Positions 6,265 through 14,605 of a stretch of 64,000 nt of DNA are shown here, in pieces. The notes beneath the pieces are model-generated. The model ran no database searches, had not been told where the DNA came from, and saw only the letters and a list, made by a program, of their open reading frames with translations. Positions within the stretch are counted from its first letter, which is position 1; every line of letters starts with the position of its first letter. Position numbers and translations under genes: made by a program. Source of the stretch: Candidatus Woesearchaeota archaeon UBA153 (GTDB lineage Archaea; Nanobdellota; Nanobdellia; Woesearchaeales; UBA525); contig DASH01000042.1 in the NCBI GenBank assembly GCA_002503705.1, forward strand, positions 25,148 through 89,147, given 5' to 3'.

Positions 6265-8475
6265 ATGCTTCGTCCGTCTGTCGAGCCGCGGTTGTACCAG
6301 GAGACGATCTTCGCCACGGCCTCTTTGAAGAACACGTTGGTCGTCTTGCCGACGGGGATGGGGAAGACGTTGATTGCCGAACTGCTCACCGTCCACCGTC
6401 TCGAACACTACACGGGCAGTAAAGTCCTCATCCTCGCGCCGACACGACCATTAGTGCAGCAGCACAAGACGACGTTCAGGAAAGACCTCGCGCTCTCGGA
6501 AGAGGAGGCGGTCATGTTCACGGGGAACGTCTCGCCGGCGAAGCGCGCCGCGTTGTGGAAGAACGCGAAGATCATCTTCAGCACGCCGCAAGGCCTGGAG
6601 AACGACCTCGTCGGCAGCAAGATCTCGCTGAAAGACGTCTCCTTGCTCGTCTTCGACGAAGCCCACCGGGCGACTGGCGATTACAGTTACGTCTTCATCG
6701 CGGACAGATACAAGAAGGAAGCGACGCACGAGCGTATCCTCGCGCTCACCGCGAGTCCGGGGAGCGACAAGGAGAGCATCGAGCAGGTCTGCAAAGTTCT
6801 CCACATCGAGGAGATCGAGTCGCGTTCCGCGGAAAGTTCGGACGTCAAGCCGTACATCCAGGACATCGACGTCGAGTACCTCACCGTGCCGATGCCGGCT
6901 GAGTTCAAGGGGGCGCACGCCGCGTTCCAACGCTGCCTGAAGCGAAGATTGGACGATGTCGTCGAGCTCGGCGTCGTCAATCGGCAAGCGCTGCACAACA
7001 AGACGTTGCTGCTGAAAGCGCAAGCCGGCTTGTACGCGCGCAGCGCGAAGGGCGAGAAGAGCTACGAGGCCTTGAAGACGATGTCGCTGCTCGCGGAGGC
7101 GTTGAAGCTCCAGCATGGCATCGAACTGTTGGAGACGCAAGGCGTCGCTTCGCTCGAGAAGTACTTGGGCAAGCTGCGCGCGGAGGCGACGGCGAAGCAG
7201 AGCAAGGCGGTGCAGAACCTCGTCGCTGACGTCGACTTCAAGGCGGGCGCGGCGCTCGTCGCGTCCTTGAAGGAGGCGAACGTCGAGCACCCGAAGCTGA
7301 AGGCGTTGCAGAAGGCGGTGCTCAGAACGCTGTACGCCGACAAGAATGCCAAGATCATCATCTTCAACCAGTACCGTGACCAGGCGGTGCGCATCAAGCA
7401 AGCGTTGGATGAAATTAATGTCTCTGCGAACATCTTCGTCGGCCAATTGAAGAAAGGCGAGACCGGGATGACCCAGCTGGAGCAGCACCGCATCCTCGAA
7501 TCGTTCCGCGCGGGCGAGTTCAGCTGCCTCATCGCGACGAGCGTCGCGGAAGAAGGCCTGGACATCCCGAAGGTGGACGTCGTCCTCTTCTACGAGCCGG
7601 TGCCGAGCGCCATCAGGACGGTGCAGCGTCGGGGACGCACTGGCCGTTTGGAGAAAGGCAAGATCATCATGCTCATCACGGAAGGGACGCGCGACGTCGC
7701 GCACAAGTGGGCCGCGCACCACAAGGAGAAACGCATGTACCGGGTCTTGAGCGAGGTGAAAGGCACGCTCTCCGGCGAGGGCGAGGAAGTTGAGGCGCAG
7801 ACGACGTTAAACGAAAATAACGAGGAGAACGCCGACGTCATCATCGCCGACCATCGCGAGAAGACGAGCGGCGTCCTCAAGGAGCTCATCGACATGAACG
7901 TGAAGATCGACTTGCGGCAGTTGGACGTCGGCGACTACCGGCTGAGCGACCGCGTCGTCGTCGAGTACAAACGAGTCCCGGACTTCGTCAACAGCATCGT
8001 CGACGGCCGGTTGCTGCAGCAGTTGCGCGGCCTGCGCAGCTACCCGCGACCGTTGATCATCATCGAGGGGGACGAGGACATCTACAGCGTGCGCAACGTG
8101 CACCAGAACGCGATCCTCGGCATGCTCGCCGCGATCACCGTCAGCTACAACATCCCGGTCTTGTTCACAAAGACGCCGAAAGAGACTGCGTCGTTGCTCG
8201 CGCTCATCGCGCGGAAGGAGCGCGAGCGCGGGAGCGCGGAGCCGAGCGCGCACACGCAGAAGCCGCTCACCGAGACGGAGCGCCAGGAGTTCATCATTTC
8301 CAGTCTGCCCGGCGTCGGCCCGAGCCTCGCGAAAGCCTTGTTGAAGGAGTTCGGCAGCGTCAAGGGGGTCGTGGACGCGAGCCCGGAGTCGTTGCAGCGC
8401 GTCGACAAGGTCGGCGAGAAGAAAGCCAAAGCGATCCACGACGCGGTGCGCAAGAAGTACGAGCCGAACGCGTAG
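6265..8475 (+). CDS. hef: Hef-type helicase/XPF-like nuclease (replication fork repair)
   Basis: Archaeal Hef joins an SF2 helicase to an XPF/MUS81-type nuclease and acts on stalled forks and branched DNA. The 736-residue protein shows helicase motif I LPTGMGKT (about residue 30), motif II FDEAHRAT with DEAH starting at 131, and motif VI near QRRGRTGR. The nuclease domain follows (GDYRLSDRVVVEYK, about 555-570, and VDGRLLQQLRGL). A C-terminal helix-hairpin-helix pair (LPGVGPSLAKALL and VDKVGEKKAKAI) completes the standard architecture. The catalytic ERKxxxD motif reads E567-Y568-K569-xxx-D, an Arg-to-Tyr change at a normally conserved position, so nuclease activity may be altered. Length is near the usual 750. 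Confidence 0.93.
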   Translation: MLRPSVEPRLYQETIFATASLKNTLVVLPTGMGKTLIAELLTVHRLEHYTGSKVLILAPTRPLVQQHKTTFRKDLALSEEEAVMFTGNVSPAKRAALWKNAKIIFSTPQGLENDLVGSKISLKDVSLLVFDEAHRATGDYSYVFIADRYKKEATHERILALTASPGSDKESIEQVCKVLHIEEIESRSAESSDVKPYIQDIDVEYLTVPMPAEFKGAHAAFQRCLKRRLDDVVELGVVNRQALHNKTLLLKAQAGLYARSAKGEKSYEALKTMSLLAEALKLQHGIELLETQGVASLEKYLGKLRAEATAKQSKAVQNLVADVDFKAGAALVASLKEANVEHPKLKALQKAVLRTLYADKNAKIIIFNQYRDQAVRIKQALDEINVSANIFVGQLKKGETGMTQLEQHRILESFRAGEFSCLIATSVAEEGLDIPKVDVVLFYEPVPSAIRTVQRRGRTGRLEKGKIIMLITEGTRDVAHKWAAHHKEKRMYRVLSEVKGTLSGEGEEVEAQTTLNENNEENADVIIADHREKTSGVLKELIDMNVKIDLRQLDVGDYRLSDRVVVEYKRVPDFVNSIVDGRLLQQLRGLRSYPRPLIIIEGDEDIYSVRNVHQNAILGMLAAITVSYNIPVLFTKTPKETASLLALIARKERERGSAEPSAHTQKPLTETERQEFIISSLPGVGPSLAKALLKEFGSVKGVVDASPESLQRVDKVGEKKAKAIHDAVRKKYEPNA

Positions 8476-8539
8476 GGTTGCGCGTTGATGTTTGCTCGTC
8501 GTCAGACGAACGCGAGGCCGCTGCGTCAGCGGGTACGTC

Positions 8540-8678
8540 GCTGGCGCGGCAAAAGTTGTTGTCGTCGTGCGAAAACGTCGAGTACGGAGACGCGCGAAAA
8601 CGAGTACTTCCGTGCCGCGCCAGCACGTTCGAGCACTGCTCGACTGGGCAATTGCGGAATCGACTGGACGGCGTCCAG
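8540..8678 (+). repeat. Family A palindromic element, copy 2
   Basis: Element proper at 8540-8626 with ends GCTGGCGCGGCAAAAGT and GTGCCGCGCCAGCAC. A satellite hairpin CTGGACGGCGTCCAG follows at 8664-8678. It fills most of the 249-bp gap between hef and the primase gene. Confidence 0.8.
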
Positions 8679-8694
8679 CAGTATCGGCACAACA

Positions 8695-8703
8695 CATAAA
8701 AGC
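8695..8703 (+). promoter_or_regulatory. TATA box of the primase gene
   Basis: CATAAAAGC lies about 26 nt before the ATG at 8725 and starts 16 nt beyond the family A satellite hairpin. Confidence 0.55.
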
Positions 8704-8724
8704 TCTTCGGGGGTTCCTGGGAGG

Positions 8725-10341
8725 ATGGCGAAGCTCGCGATGGATGATCCGTTCTTCTTCGCGAAAGCGCTGCAGTGGTACAAGCGGCGCGACGTCGAAG
8801 AAGCAATCCTCGTGGCGTGCGAGTCGCGTGAGGTTTCGCCGCGGTACGGGCAGGGGTTCGGCAAGCGCCCCGACGCGTTGTTCTATCCCGCGGACGTGCT
8901 GAGCTTCGCGAAGCGGAAGGCGACGAGCTTCCACTGCAGCGAGGAGCGCTGGAGCGACCCGCTCAAGTTGAAGACTGGCGGTTCGCGGAAAGAGCTCGAC
9001 GACCTCCGCGCCGGCTGGGACTTGGTCCTCGACGTGGACTGCCCGTACTGGCTGTTCGCGAAGCTCACCGCGCACTTGTTCGTGCGCGCGTTGGAAGACC
9101 ACGGCATCAAGAGCGTGAGCGTCAAGTTCAGCGGCAGCAAGGGGTTCCACGTCGGCGTGCCGTGGGAAGCGTTCCCGGAACTGCACGGTGACGTCGAGAC
9201 GCGGACGTTGTTTCCGGAAGCGCCGCGCGCCATCGCGAAGTACCTCGTCGACTACATCGCCTCGAACCTGATTACGGTGACGGCGAACACGATCGTCTTC
9301 GACAAGACGCACAAGGTGAGTTATGAGAAATTGAAGGAGGTCACCGGCAAGGACTCGACCGGCCTCTTGAGCGAGTTCTGCAAGCGGTGCAAGACGCGCC
9401 ACGAGCGAGAAGAGCGCTCGAACCTCGCGGTCTTCCTGTGTGGGAGCTGCGGCCACTCGCGCAAGGCCGAACAGGCCGACTACCTCAAGTGCGAGCGGTG
9501 CAACGGCGTCATGGAACCGCAACCCATCGTCGAATCAGGTCGGTGCGAGCGCTGCGGGAGCACCGAGTTCGAAAGCAAGTTCAACGTGCAGGCCCTCATC
9601 GAGGTCGACACGATCCTCCTCGCCTCGCGTCACTTGTTCCGCACCCCGTATTCGTTGCACGAAAAGAGCGGCCTCGTCAGCGTCGTCATCCCGACAACGA
9701 GCGTCATGACGTTCGAGAAGGAGGACGCGAAGCCGGAAAAAATCACGAGCTTCCCGCGATTCCTGGACGGCACGAAAGCGTCGCGAGCGGAAGGCGCGAA
9801 GCTCCTCGCCGCGGCGATGAGCCAGGCGGCGCTCGCCGAGCAGAAAGCGGAAGGCAAGCGCGAGTTCGCCGTGCCGGAAGAGGCGGTGCCGGAGGATTTG
9901 TTCCCGCCGTGCATGCAGGAGATGCTCACCGGGCTCACCGATGGGAAGAAGCGCGCGTTGTTCGCGCTCACCAACTTCTTCCGCACGTGCGGCTGGGGTC
10001 ATGAGCAGATGTCCGCGCGCCTCGAAGAGTGGAACAAGAAGAATCCGGAGCCGTTGCGCGAAGTCATCCTGAAAGGCCACCTGCGCTACCAGAAGACGCG
10101 CAAAGAGATCGTCCCGCCGCCGAACTGCAAGCGGTTCTACCAAGACTTCGGCGTCTGCCACCCCGACCAGTTCTGCGGCCGCATCAAGAACCCGGCGCAG
10201 TACGCCAAGTTCAAGGCGGAACTCTTGAGCGCGGAGAAACCCATCGACAAACCGCGCGTGACGCTCACCGACGAGCAGAAAGCGATGCGGAAGGCGTACC
10301 GGGAGAAGAAGAAGCAGGAGAAAGAACCGTCGAATCCTTAA
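8725..10341 (+). CDS. Fused archaeal DNA primase, PriS catalytic part plus PriL Fe-S part
   Basis: One 538-residue chain replaces the usual two-subunit primase. Residues 1 to about 370 are PriS-like: catalytic acids D103 and D105 in LVLDVDCP and the nucleotide-binding SGSKGFHVG around 136-144. Two zinc-ribbon cysteine sets are inserted (C219/C222/C239/C242 and C256/C259/C274/C277). From about 390 the chain matches the C-terminal iron-sulfur domain of PriL, with Cys396, 422, 468, 478 and 484 available for a 4Fe-4S cluster and the motif LRYQKTRKEIVPPPNCKRF. Most of the PriL N-terminal domain is missing. Nanoarchaeum equitans and other DPANN archaea are known to carry such monomeric primases. 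The ATG at 8725 is chosen from the TATA spacing; upstream extension would run through the family A repeat. Confidence 0.92.
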   Translation: MAKLAMDDPFFFAKALQWYKRRDVEEAILVACESREVSPRYGQGFGKRPDALFYPADVLSFAKRKATSFHCSEERWSDPLKLKTGGSRKELDDLRAGWDLVLDVDCPYWLFAKLTAHLFVRALEDHGIKSVSVKFSGSKGFHVGVPWEAFPELHGDVETRTLFPEAPRAIAKYLVDYIASNLITVTANTIVFDKTHKVSYEKLKEVTGKDSTGLLSEFCKRCKTRHEREERSNLAVFLCGSCGHSRKAEQADYLKCERCNGVMEPQPIVESGRCERCGSTEFESKFNVQALIEVDTILLASRHLFRTPYSLHEKSGLVSVVIPTTSVMTFEKEDAKPEKITSFPRFLDGTKASRAEGAKLLAAAMSQAALAEQKAEGKREFAVPEEAVPEDLFPPCMQEMLTGLTDGKKRALFALTNFFRTCGWGHEQMSARLEEWNKKNPEPLREVILKGHLRYQKTRKEIVPPPNCKRFYQDFGVCHPDQFCGRIKNPAQYAKFKAELLSAEKPIDKPRVTLTDEQKAMRKAYREKKKQEKEPSNP

Positions 10342-10362
10342 TTTTCTCGTCGAGGAATGCAA

Positions 10363-10373
10363 AATTTATATAG
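10363..10373 (+). promoter_or_regulatory. TATA-like box upstream of the PPDK remnant
   Basis: AATTTATATAG lies between the primase stop and the GTG at 10412, about 40 nt before it. It suggests that the remnant is, or was until recently, transcribed. Confidence 0.45.
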
Positions 10374-10411
10374 TGGTGGTCGACGCTCGTTCTCGTTGAA
10401 GACTCGCTCCG

Positions 10412-10957
10412 GTGTGCCGCGAGCTGCAGCACCAGAAGCAAGTCATCTTGGAGACTTCGGCTGCGGTGTTGAAAGAAAAGAAAGCCTCGGTCGCGTTCAC
10501 CGTCGGCACGATGATCGAAGTGCCCCGCGCGGCGCTCACCGCCGACGAGATCGCCGCGGAGGCGGCGTTTTTCAGCTTCGGGACAAATGATTTGACGCAG
10601 ATGACGATGGGATTGTCGCGCGACGACGCCGGCAAGTTCATCCCGAGCTACCTGAAAGAAGGCCTGTTCGAGTACGACCCGTTCCAGCACCTCGACGCGA
10701 CTGGCGTCGGCCAGCTCGTCACGATGGCCGTGCAGAAAGGTCGCAGCGTCAAGAAAGACCTGAAAGTCGGCATCTGCGGCGACCCGGCAAGCATCACGTT
10801 CTGCCACGCCGCCGGCCTGGACTACGTCTCGTGCAGCCCGTACCGCGTGCCGATCGCGCGCTTGGCGGCTGCGCACGCGGCAATCAACGCGAGAGTGAAG
10901 AAGTCACATTTTTTATCGTTTTTTCCGGAATCATTTTCCGATATGTCGGATGATTAA
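10412..10957 (+). pseudogene. Truncated pyruvate, phosphate dikinase, C-terminal remnant
   Basis: The first 160 or so residues match the end of the PEP/pyruvate-binding barrel of pyruvate, phosphate dikinase: [37 protein letters not shown], and [21 protein letters not shown] whole enzyme is about 870 residues, so the ATP-grasp and phospho-His domains are missing. Codon 10397-10399 is a stop in the same frame just upstream. The active-site segment reads GICGDPAS where the family has GICGEHGGDP, a four-residue loss beside the catalytic Cys. The last 18 residues are unrelated read-through into the convergent gene. Read as a decayed gene; a full-length copy may lie elsewhere. Confidence 0.8.
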
Positions 10958-11699
10958 GAATGAGGGCCCAACCAATCTTTCTGATTTCTTTTTCTGTTGG
11001 AAAATTCTTGTGGAATGTGAGATCTCTATTGAGTGTGCGGCCCGCGTTGTTTATGAGGTACTCTGCATAAGGTGTTTCTTGCATATACTGGAGGATATTA
11101 TCCAGGAATGAGTAGTTGGGGTTGTTACTGTAGATGAGCTCTGTCGCCCTGACGAAATATTCTTCCTCCATATCGCTTTTGGCGATGACACCGAGTGCCG
11201 CCTCTTTCTTTCGAAAGAATAAGTGCCCGTATTCGTGGATGAGCCGGTCTGTCACGATGCTGTCGATGGATGTCGGAACTATCGGGCTTGAAGCGTATCG
11301 AGCGAACTCGGCTTCGTTCGTTCCCGGTGTTTGCACAGCTCTTCGAATGAGCGCGCGCATACGTTCGACTTCAGGTTGATAGACGACAATGATGTCGTGT
11401 TCTGCATAGGCGATGCCGTCGGCCTGTATGTGCCGAAACATCAATTCTAGTCTTTTGTCAGATTTTTTGATGACATATGCCGTTCCCACCACGCGCTCTC
11501 CGAAAAGCTCACACTCTTTACTCATTGGCGCATAATTTTTCGTCGTGATATCGAAGATTTGCTGAAAAGAATCGATTCTCCCATCTTGGTTCGCGGTCAC
11601 AACGACCGCTCCCCGAGGAGAACTTGTTTGCTGGGCGAAGCTCTCTCCAGTTGTTGTCAGTAAGCTTGTGATTGCGATGATGGTACAGAGGCGGTTCAT
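10884..11699 (-). CDS. Secreted HExxH protein, putative zinc metallopeptidase
   Basis: A 271-residue protein with an N-terminal signal peptide (residues 1 to about 22, ending SFA/QQ). It has a zinc-binding [10 protein letters not shown] motif (His155, Glu156, His159) and acidic residues 19-28 positions later (MEEEY and TELIY) that could supply the third, gluzincin-type ligand. No family name is recognised. Base composition is clearly richer in AT than its neighbours and codon use differs, suggesting recent acquisition. Its 3' end overlaps the PPDK remnant by 74 bp in convergent orientation. Function as a protease is inferred from the motif alone. Confidence 0.7.
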   Translation of the reverse strand: MNRLCTIIAITSLLTTTGESFAQQTSSPRGAVVVTANQDGRIDSFQQIFDITTKNYAPMSKECELFGERVVGTAYVIKKSDKRLELMFRHIQADGIAYAEHDIIVVYQPEVERMRALIRRAVQTPGTNEAEFARYASSPIVPTSIDSIVTDRLIHEYGHLFFRKKEAALGVIAKSDMEEEYFVRATELIYSNNPNYSFLDNILQYMQETPYAEYLINNAGRTLNRDLTFHKNFPTEKEIRKIGWALILNHPTYRKMIPEKTIKNVTSSLSR

Positions 11700-11790
11700 C
11701 TCAACAACCTTGAAAACTTTTCAAAAAATCCGTATTCTTTCCGGTTTTTTTCGGGGAAGCTTCTTTAACACGAACGTCTCTACCCATCCT

Positions 11791-12057
11791 ATGGCTCTTG
11801 AGCGTTCGCTTCGGACTCTCGCACTCACGGTTGCGCTCCTCACTCCGTCCGGCCCGGTTCAGGAATCAGTTCCAAGTAATAACCTTGTCGTTTATTCTTC
11901 GCGTTCGAACTACTGCGTTAGTTATGTCGTCGATGAACGTCTTATCGGGCGTCCAGTCGCGCCACTCCACCCTCTCCAACACACTTCATGGACCGATCCT
12001 TTCGAAGCCTCCACGTCCGCTTTTAGAGAGGAAATCGACACGTACCGCCTCCAGTAG
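11791..12057 (+). CDS. Hypothetical small protein with signal-like N-terminus
   Basis: An 88-residue reading frame from ATG 11791. The first 25 residues (LERSLRTLALTVALLTPSG) look like a weak signal peptide; the rest has no recognisable motif. It lies between the divergent AT-rich metallopeptidase gene and the promoter of the ribosomal cluster. A CTTTAACA sequence about 27 nt upstream could be a poor TATA box. It may not be a real gene. Confidence 0.3.
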   Translation: MALERSLRTLALTVALLTPSGPVQESVPSNNLVVYSSRSNYCVSYVVDERLIGRPVAPLHPLQHTSWTDPFEASTSAFREEIDTYRLQ

Positions 12058-12107
12058 CATTTCTTTTCCCTATTGTCGTCGGAGACTGGCTGTTGCCGGA
12101 CGCAAAG

Positions 12108-12119
12108 CTTTATAAAAGA
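12108..12119 (+). promoter_or_regulatory. TATA box of the ribosomal protein cluster
   Basis: GCTTTATAAAAG predicts transcription from about 12138, more than 200 nt before the uL3 start. No other good TATA box is seen nearer to the gene. Confidence 0.65.
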
Positions 12120-12137
12120 CCTCTTATTCTCGCGAGT

Positions 12138-12346
12138 TCCCGAACTGCAGGGAAGCACTGCTGGTTGGCTCCACCGGGGCGGCCAGCGCGAAGGCCTGGA
12201 AAGGAATGACGCTTTTCAGTACCGACTCAGACACGGTATTCTGCAAGCGCCACTCCCTCCTGAAAACGGCTTTCCTCATACATTCCTGAGAGCAAGGGAG
12301 ACCAAGCGAGTACGGAAGAAGAGCACGAAACCACGAGTAACGAACG
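12138..12346 (+). promoter_or_regulatory. Structured 5' leader of the uL3 operon
   Basis: The predicted leader of about 210 nt can fold. AGGAATG (about 12203) pairs with CATTCCT (about 12283), enclosing a hairpin CGCTT..AGTACC / GGTATT..AAGCG near 12209-12251. Upstream lies a GCTGG / CCAGC stem near 12160-12187. Long leaders are unusual in archaea, so binding of a ribosomal protein product for feedback control is a reasonable guess. An open frame covering part of it (12073-12354) shows no protein-like features. Confidence 0.4.
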
Positions 12347-13324
12347 ATGGGTAAGCGCGAATCACCTCGGCACGGCAGCATGGGCGTCTGGCCCCGCAAG
12401 CGGGCGAAGAAGCAGACTGCGCGCGTCCGTTCTTGGAACGTGAAAGAGCAAGGCCTCTTGGCGTTCCCCGCGTACAAGGCGCGCATGACGCGCGTCATCG
12501 CCACCGACACCGGTAAGAACAGCCAGACGAAGGGCGAGACGATTGTCATCCCCGCGACTGTCCTTGAGTGCCCGCCGGTCAAGATCTATAGTGTCCGCGG
12601 CTACACGAAGGACGCGTACGGCGAGAAGGCCGCCGCGGAAGTCGTCGTCGGCAAGGACAAGCACCTGTGGCGCGCCCTCGTCACGAAGAAGACGGACGAG
12701 GAAGCGTTGAAACAATTCGACCCGAAGAAATTCTCGAGAATCACCGTTGTTCTGCTCACGCAACCGTCCAAGACCGGCATCGGCCAGAAGAAGCCGCAGA
12801 TTTTCGAAGCTGGCGTCGGCGGCTCGAACGAGCAAGCGTTGGCGTGGATCAACGACCACGTCGGCAAGGAGATCGCGGTCACCGACGTCTTCAAAGAGGG
12901 AGACTACGCGGACGCGCACGGCATCACGACCGGTCGCGGATTTCAAGGCCCGGTCAAGCGTTTCGGCATCAGTCTCAAGCCGCACAAGAGCGAGAAAGGC
13001 AGACGCGCCCCGGCCACCCTCGGCGGTTGGAGCGGTCAGCAACATTTCATGTACCGCGTCGCGCACGCCGGTCAGATGGGGTATCACCGGCGCGTCCAGT
13101 TCAACAACTTCATCCTCAAGATCGGCGACGACCCCGCGTTGGTCAACCCCGCCGGCGGTATCCCGTACTACGGCCTCGTCAAGAACCAGTATGTCGTCGT
13201 CAAGGGCAGTATTCAGGGACCGAAGAAGCGCATGATCACGCTCACGAAGCCGGTCAAGCTGTACGTCAAGGCCTCGTTGCCGACGATCGAGAAGATCAGC
13301 GTTGACTCGCTCCAAAGACGTTAG
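12347..13324 (+). CDS. rpl3: 50S ribosomal protein uL3
   Basis: Core large-subunit protein near the peptidyl-transferase centre. The N-terminus MGKRESPRHGSMGVWPRKRA is diagnostic of archaeal/eukaryotic L3, and the conserved GQMGYHRRVQFNN loop contact region is present near residue 245. At 325 residues it has the normal archaeal length. It is the first gene of the cluster; the family order uL3-uL4-uL23-uL2 follows. Confidence 0.97.
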   Translation: MGKRESPRHGSMGVWPRKRAKKQTARVRSWNVKEQGLLAFPAYKARMTRVIATDTGKNSQTKGETIVIPATVLECPPVKIYSVRGYTKDAYGEKAAAEVVVGKDKHLWRALVTKKTDEEALKQFDPKKFSRITVVLLTQPSKTGIGQKKPQIFEAGVGGSNEQALAWINDHVGKEIAVTDVFKEGDYADAHGITTGRGFQGPVKRFGISLKPHKSEKGRRAPATLGGWSGQQHFMYRVAHAGQMGYHRRVQFNNFILKIGDDPALVNPAGGIPYYGLVKNQYVVVKGSIQGPKKRMITLTKPVKLYVKASLPTIEKISVDSLQRR

Positions 13325-13348
13325 AAACAACCCTCAGGTGTCCTGTTC

Positions 13349-14326
13349 ATGAAACTCGCGGTGTTCGATGCGAAGAAGGCGCGTACCGGTGACGTCGACC
13401 TCCCGGTCCAGTTCAGCGAGCCGGTCAGGAGCGACTTGATCAAGCGCGCCGTCCACGCCCTTCAAGCGGGCCAGCGCCAGCCGTACGGGAGCGACCCGCG
13501 CGCGGGCAAGCGTTCAAGCTCGAAGGTCTCGCGTCGCCGCCGCAACTACCGCGGCAGTTACGGTCAAGGCATCAGCCGCGTCCCGCGCAAAGTCCTCAAC
13601 CGTCGCGGCACGCGCATGTACTTCGTCGGCGCGTTCGCCCCCGGCACGGTCGGCGGCCGTCGCGCGCACCCTCCGAAGGCCGAGAAGGTCTGGGAGGAGA
13701 AGATCAACGACCGCGAGCGGCGGAAAGCCATCCGGAGCGCGCTCGCGGCCACCGTCGCGAGAGAGCTCGTCACGAAGCGCGGCCACCTCGTCCCGGAAGC
13801 GTACCCGTTCGCGCTCGACGACTCGTTCGAGCGGCTCGCGAAGACGAAGGAGGTGAAGGCGGCGCTTCGCGCCCTCGGCTTCGAGCAGGAGATGGCGCGC
13901 GCGTCTGTCGTCAACATCAAGGCGGGCAAGGCGTCGATGCGCGGTCGCAAGCGCAAGAAGCCCGTCAGCCTCCTCCTCGTGACCTCGTCGCGTGACGCGA
14001 AGCTCGCGCTCGCCGCGGCGAACCTGCCTGGTTTGACGATCGTTCCTGTCGACGTGCTCAACGCGGAACTCTTGGCGCCGGGCACGCATGCGGGTCGCGC
14101 GACGCTCTTCACGAATGGCGCGCTCGCGAGAATCGCGAACGAAGGGCTGTATACGGATCATGTCGTCTCGCCCGTCGCGGCGACGGCGAAAGCGACGCCG
14201 GTCAAGGCGGAGAAGAAGAGCGCGGCGAACGCGACGAAAGAGCGCGCGGCGAAAGCCGTTCCCGCGGTGAAGTTGAAAGCGGCTTCCGCTCCGAAACCGA
14301 AGACGGTGAAGGGTGAGTCGCAATGA
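13349..14326 (+). CDS. rpl4: 50S ribosomal protein uL4
   Basis: Large-subunit protein lining the exit tunnel. The extended-loop signature (RRRNYRGSYGQGISRVPRK, then GGRRAHPPKAEKVWEEKIN) identifies archaeal L4. It is 325 residues, longer than the usual 250-260; the extra length is an Ala/Lys/Pro-rich tail after about residue 275. The start is ATG with GGTG 13 nt upstream. Its stop overlaps the start of uL23 by four bases. Confidence 0.96.
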   Translation: MKLAVFDAKKARTGDVDLPVQFSEPVRSDLIKRAVHALQAGQRQPYGSDPRAGKRSSSKVSRRRRNYRGSYGQGISRVPRKVLNRRGTRMYFVGAFAPGTVGGRRAHPPKAEKVWEEKINDRERRKAIRSALAATVARELVTKRGHLVPEAYPFALDDSFERLAKTKEVKAALRALGFEQEMARASVVNIKAGKASMRGRKRKKPVSLLLVTSSRDAKLALAAANLPGLTIVPVDVLNAELLAPGTHAGRATLFTNGALARIANEGLYTDHVVSPVAATAKATPVKAEKKSAANATKERAAKAVPAVKLKAASAPKPKTVKGESQ

Positions 14327-14583
14327 ACGACGGCGCGATCATCAAGCACCCGATCAGCTCGGAAAAGACGATTAAGATCATCGAGACGGAGAACTCGCTC
14401 GTCTTCGCCGTCGCGCGCGACGCGACAAAAGCGGCCATCAAGGCCGAGGTGGAGAAATTGTTCGGCGCGAAGGTCGTGAAGGTCCGGACATTGATCCTCC
14501 CGAGCGCGACGAAGCGCGCGGTCGTCCAGTTCAGTCCGGAGACGCCGGCGATCGACGTCGCGACGAAGCTCGGTTTGATGTAA
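14323..14583 (+). CDS. rpl23: 50S ribosomal protein uL23
   Basis: An 86-residue protein at the exit-tunnel rim, where signal recognition particle and chaperones dock. IIKHPISSEKTIKIIE at the N-terminus and KAEVEKLFGAKVVKVRTL are typical. ATGA overlap with uL4 indicates translational coupling. Confidence 0.96.
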   Translation: MNDGAIIKHPISSEKTIKIIETENSLVFAVARDATKAAIKAEVEKLFGAKVVKVRTLILPSATKRAVVQFSPETPAIDVATKLGLM

Positions 14584-14605
14584 CTATCACAGTCACGGTG
14601 CAACC

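Noticed and set aside
7807..9522. 571-codon minus-strand open frame
   Set aside because: Runs across the end of hef and the start of the primase gene; it arises from GC bias, with Arg-rich sequence and no domain.
12073..12354. Small protein gene in the uL3 leader
   Set aside because: No conserved motif, overlaps the promoter and the predicted structured leader.
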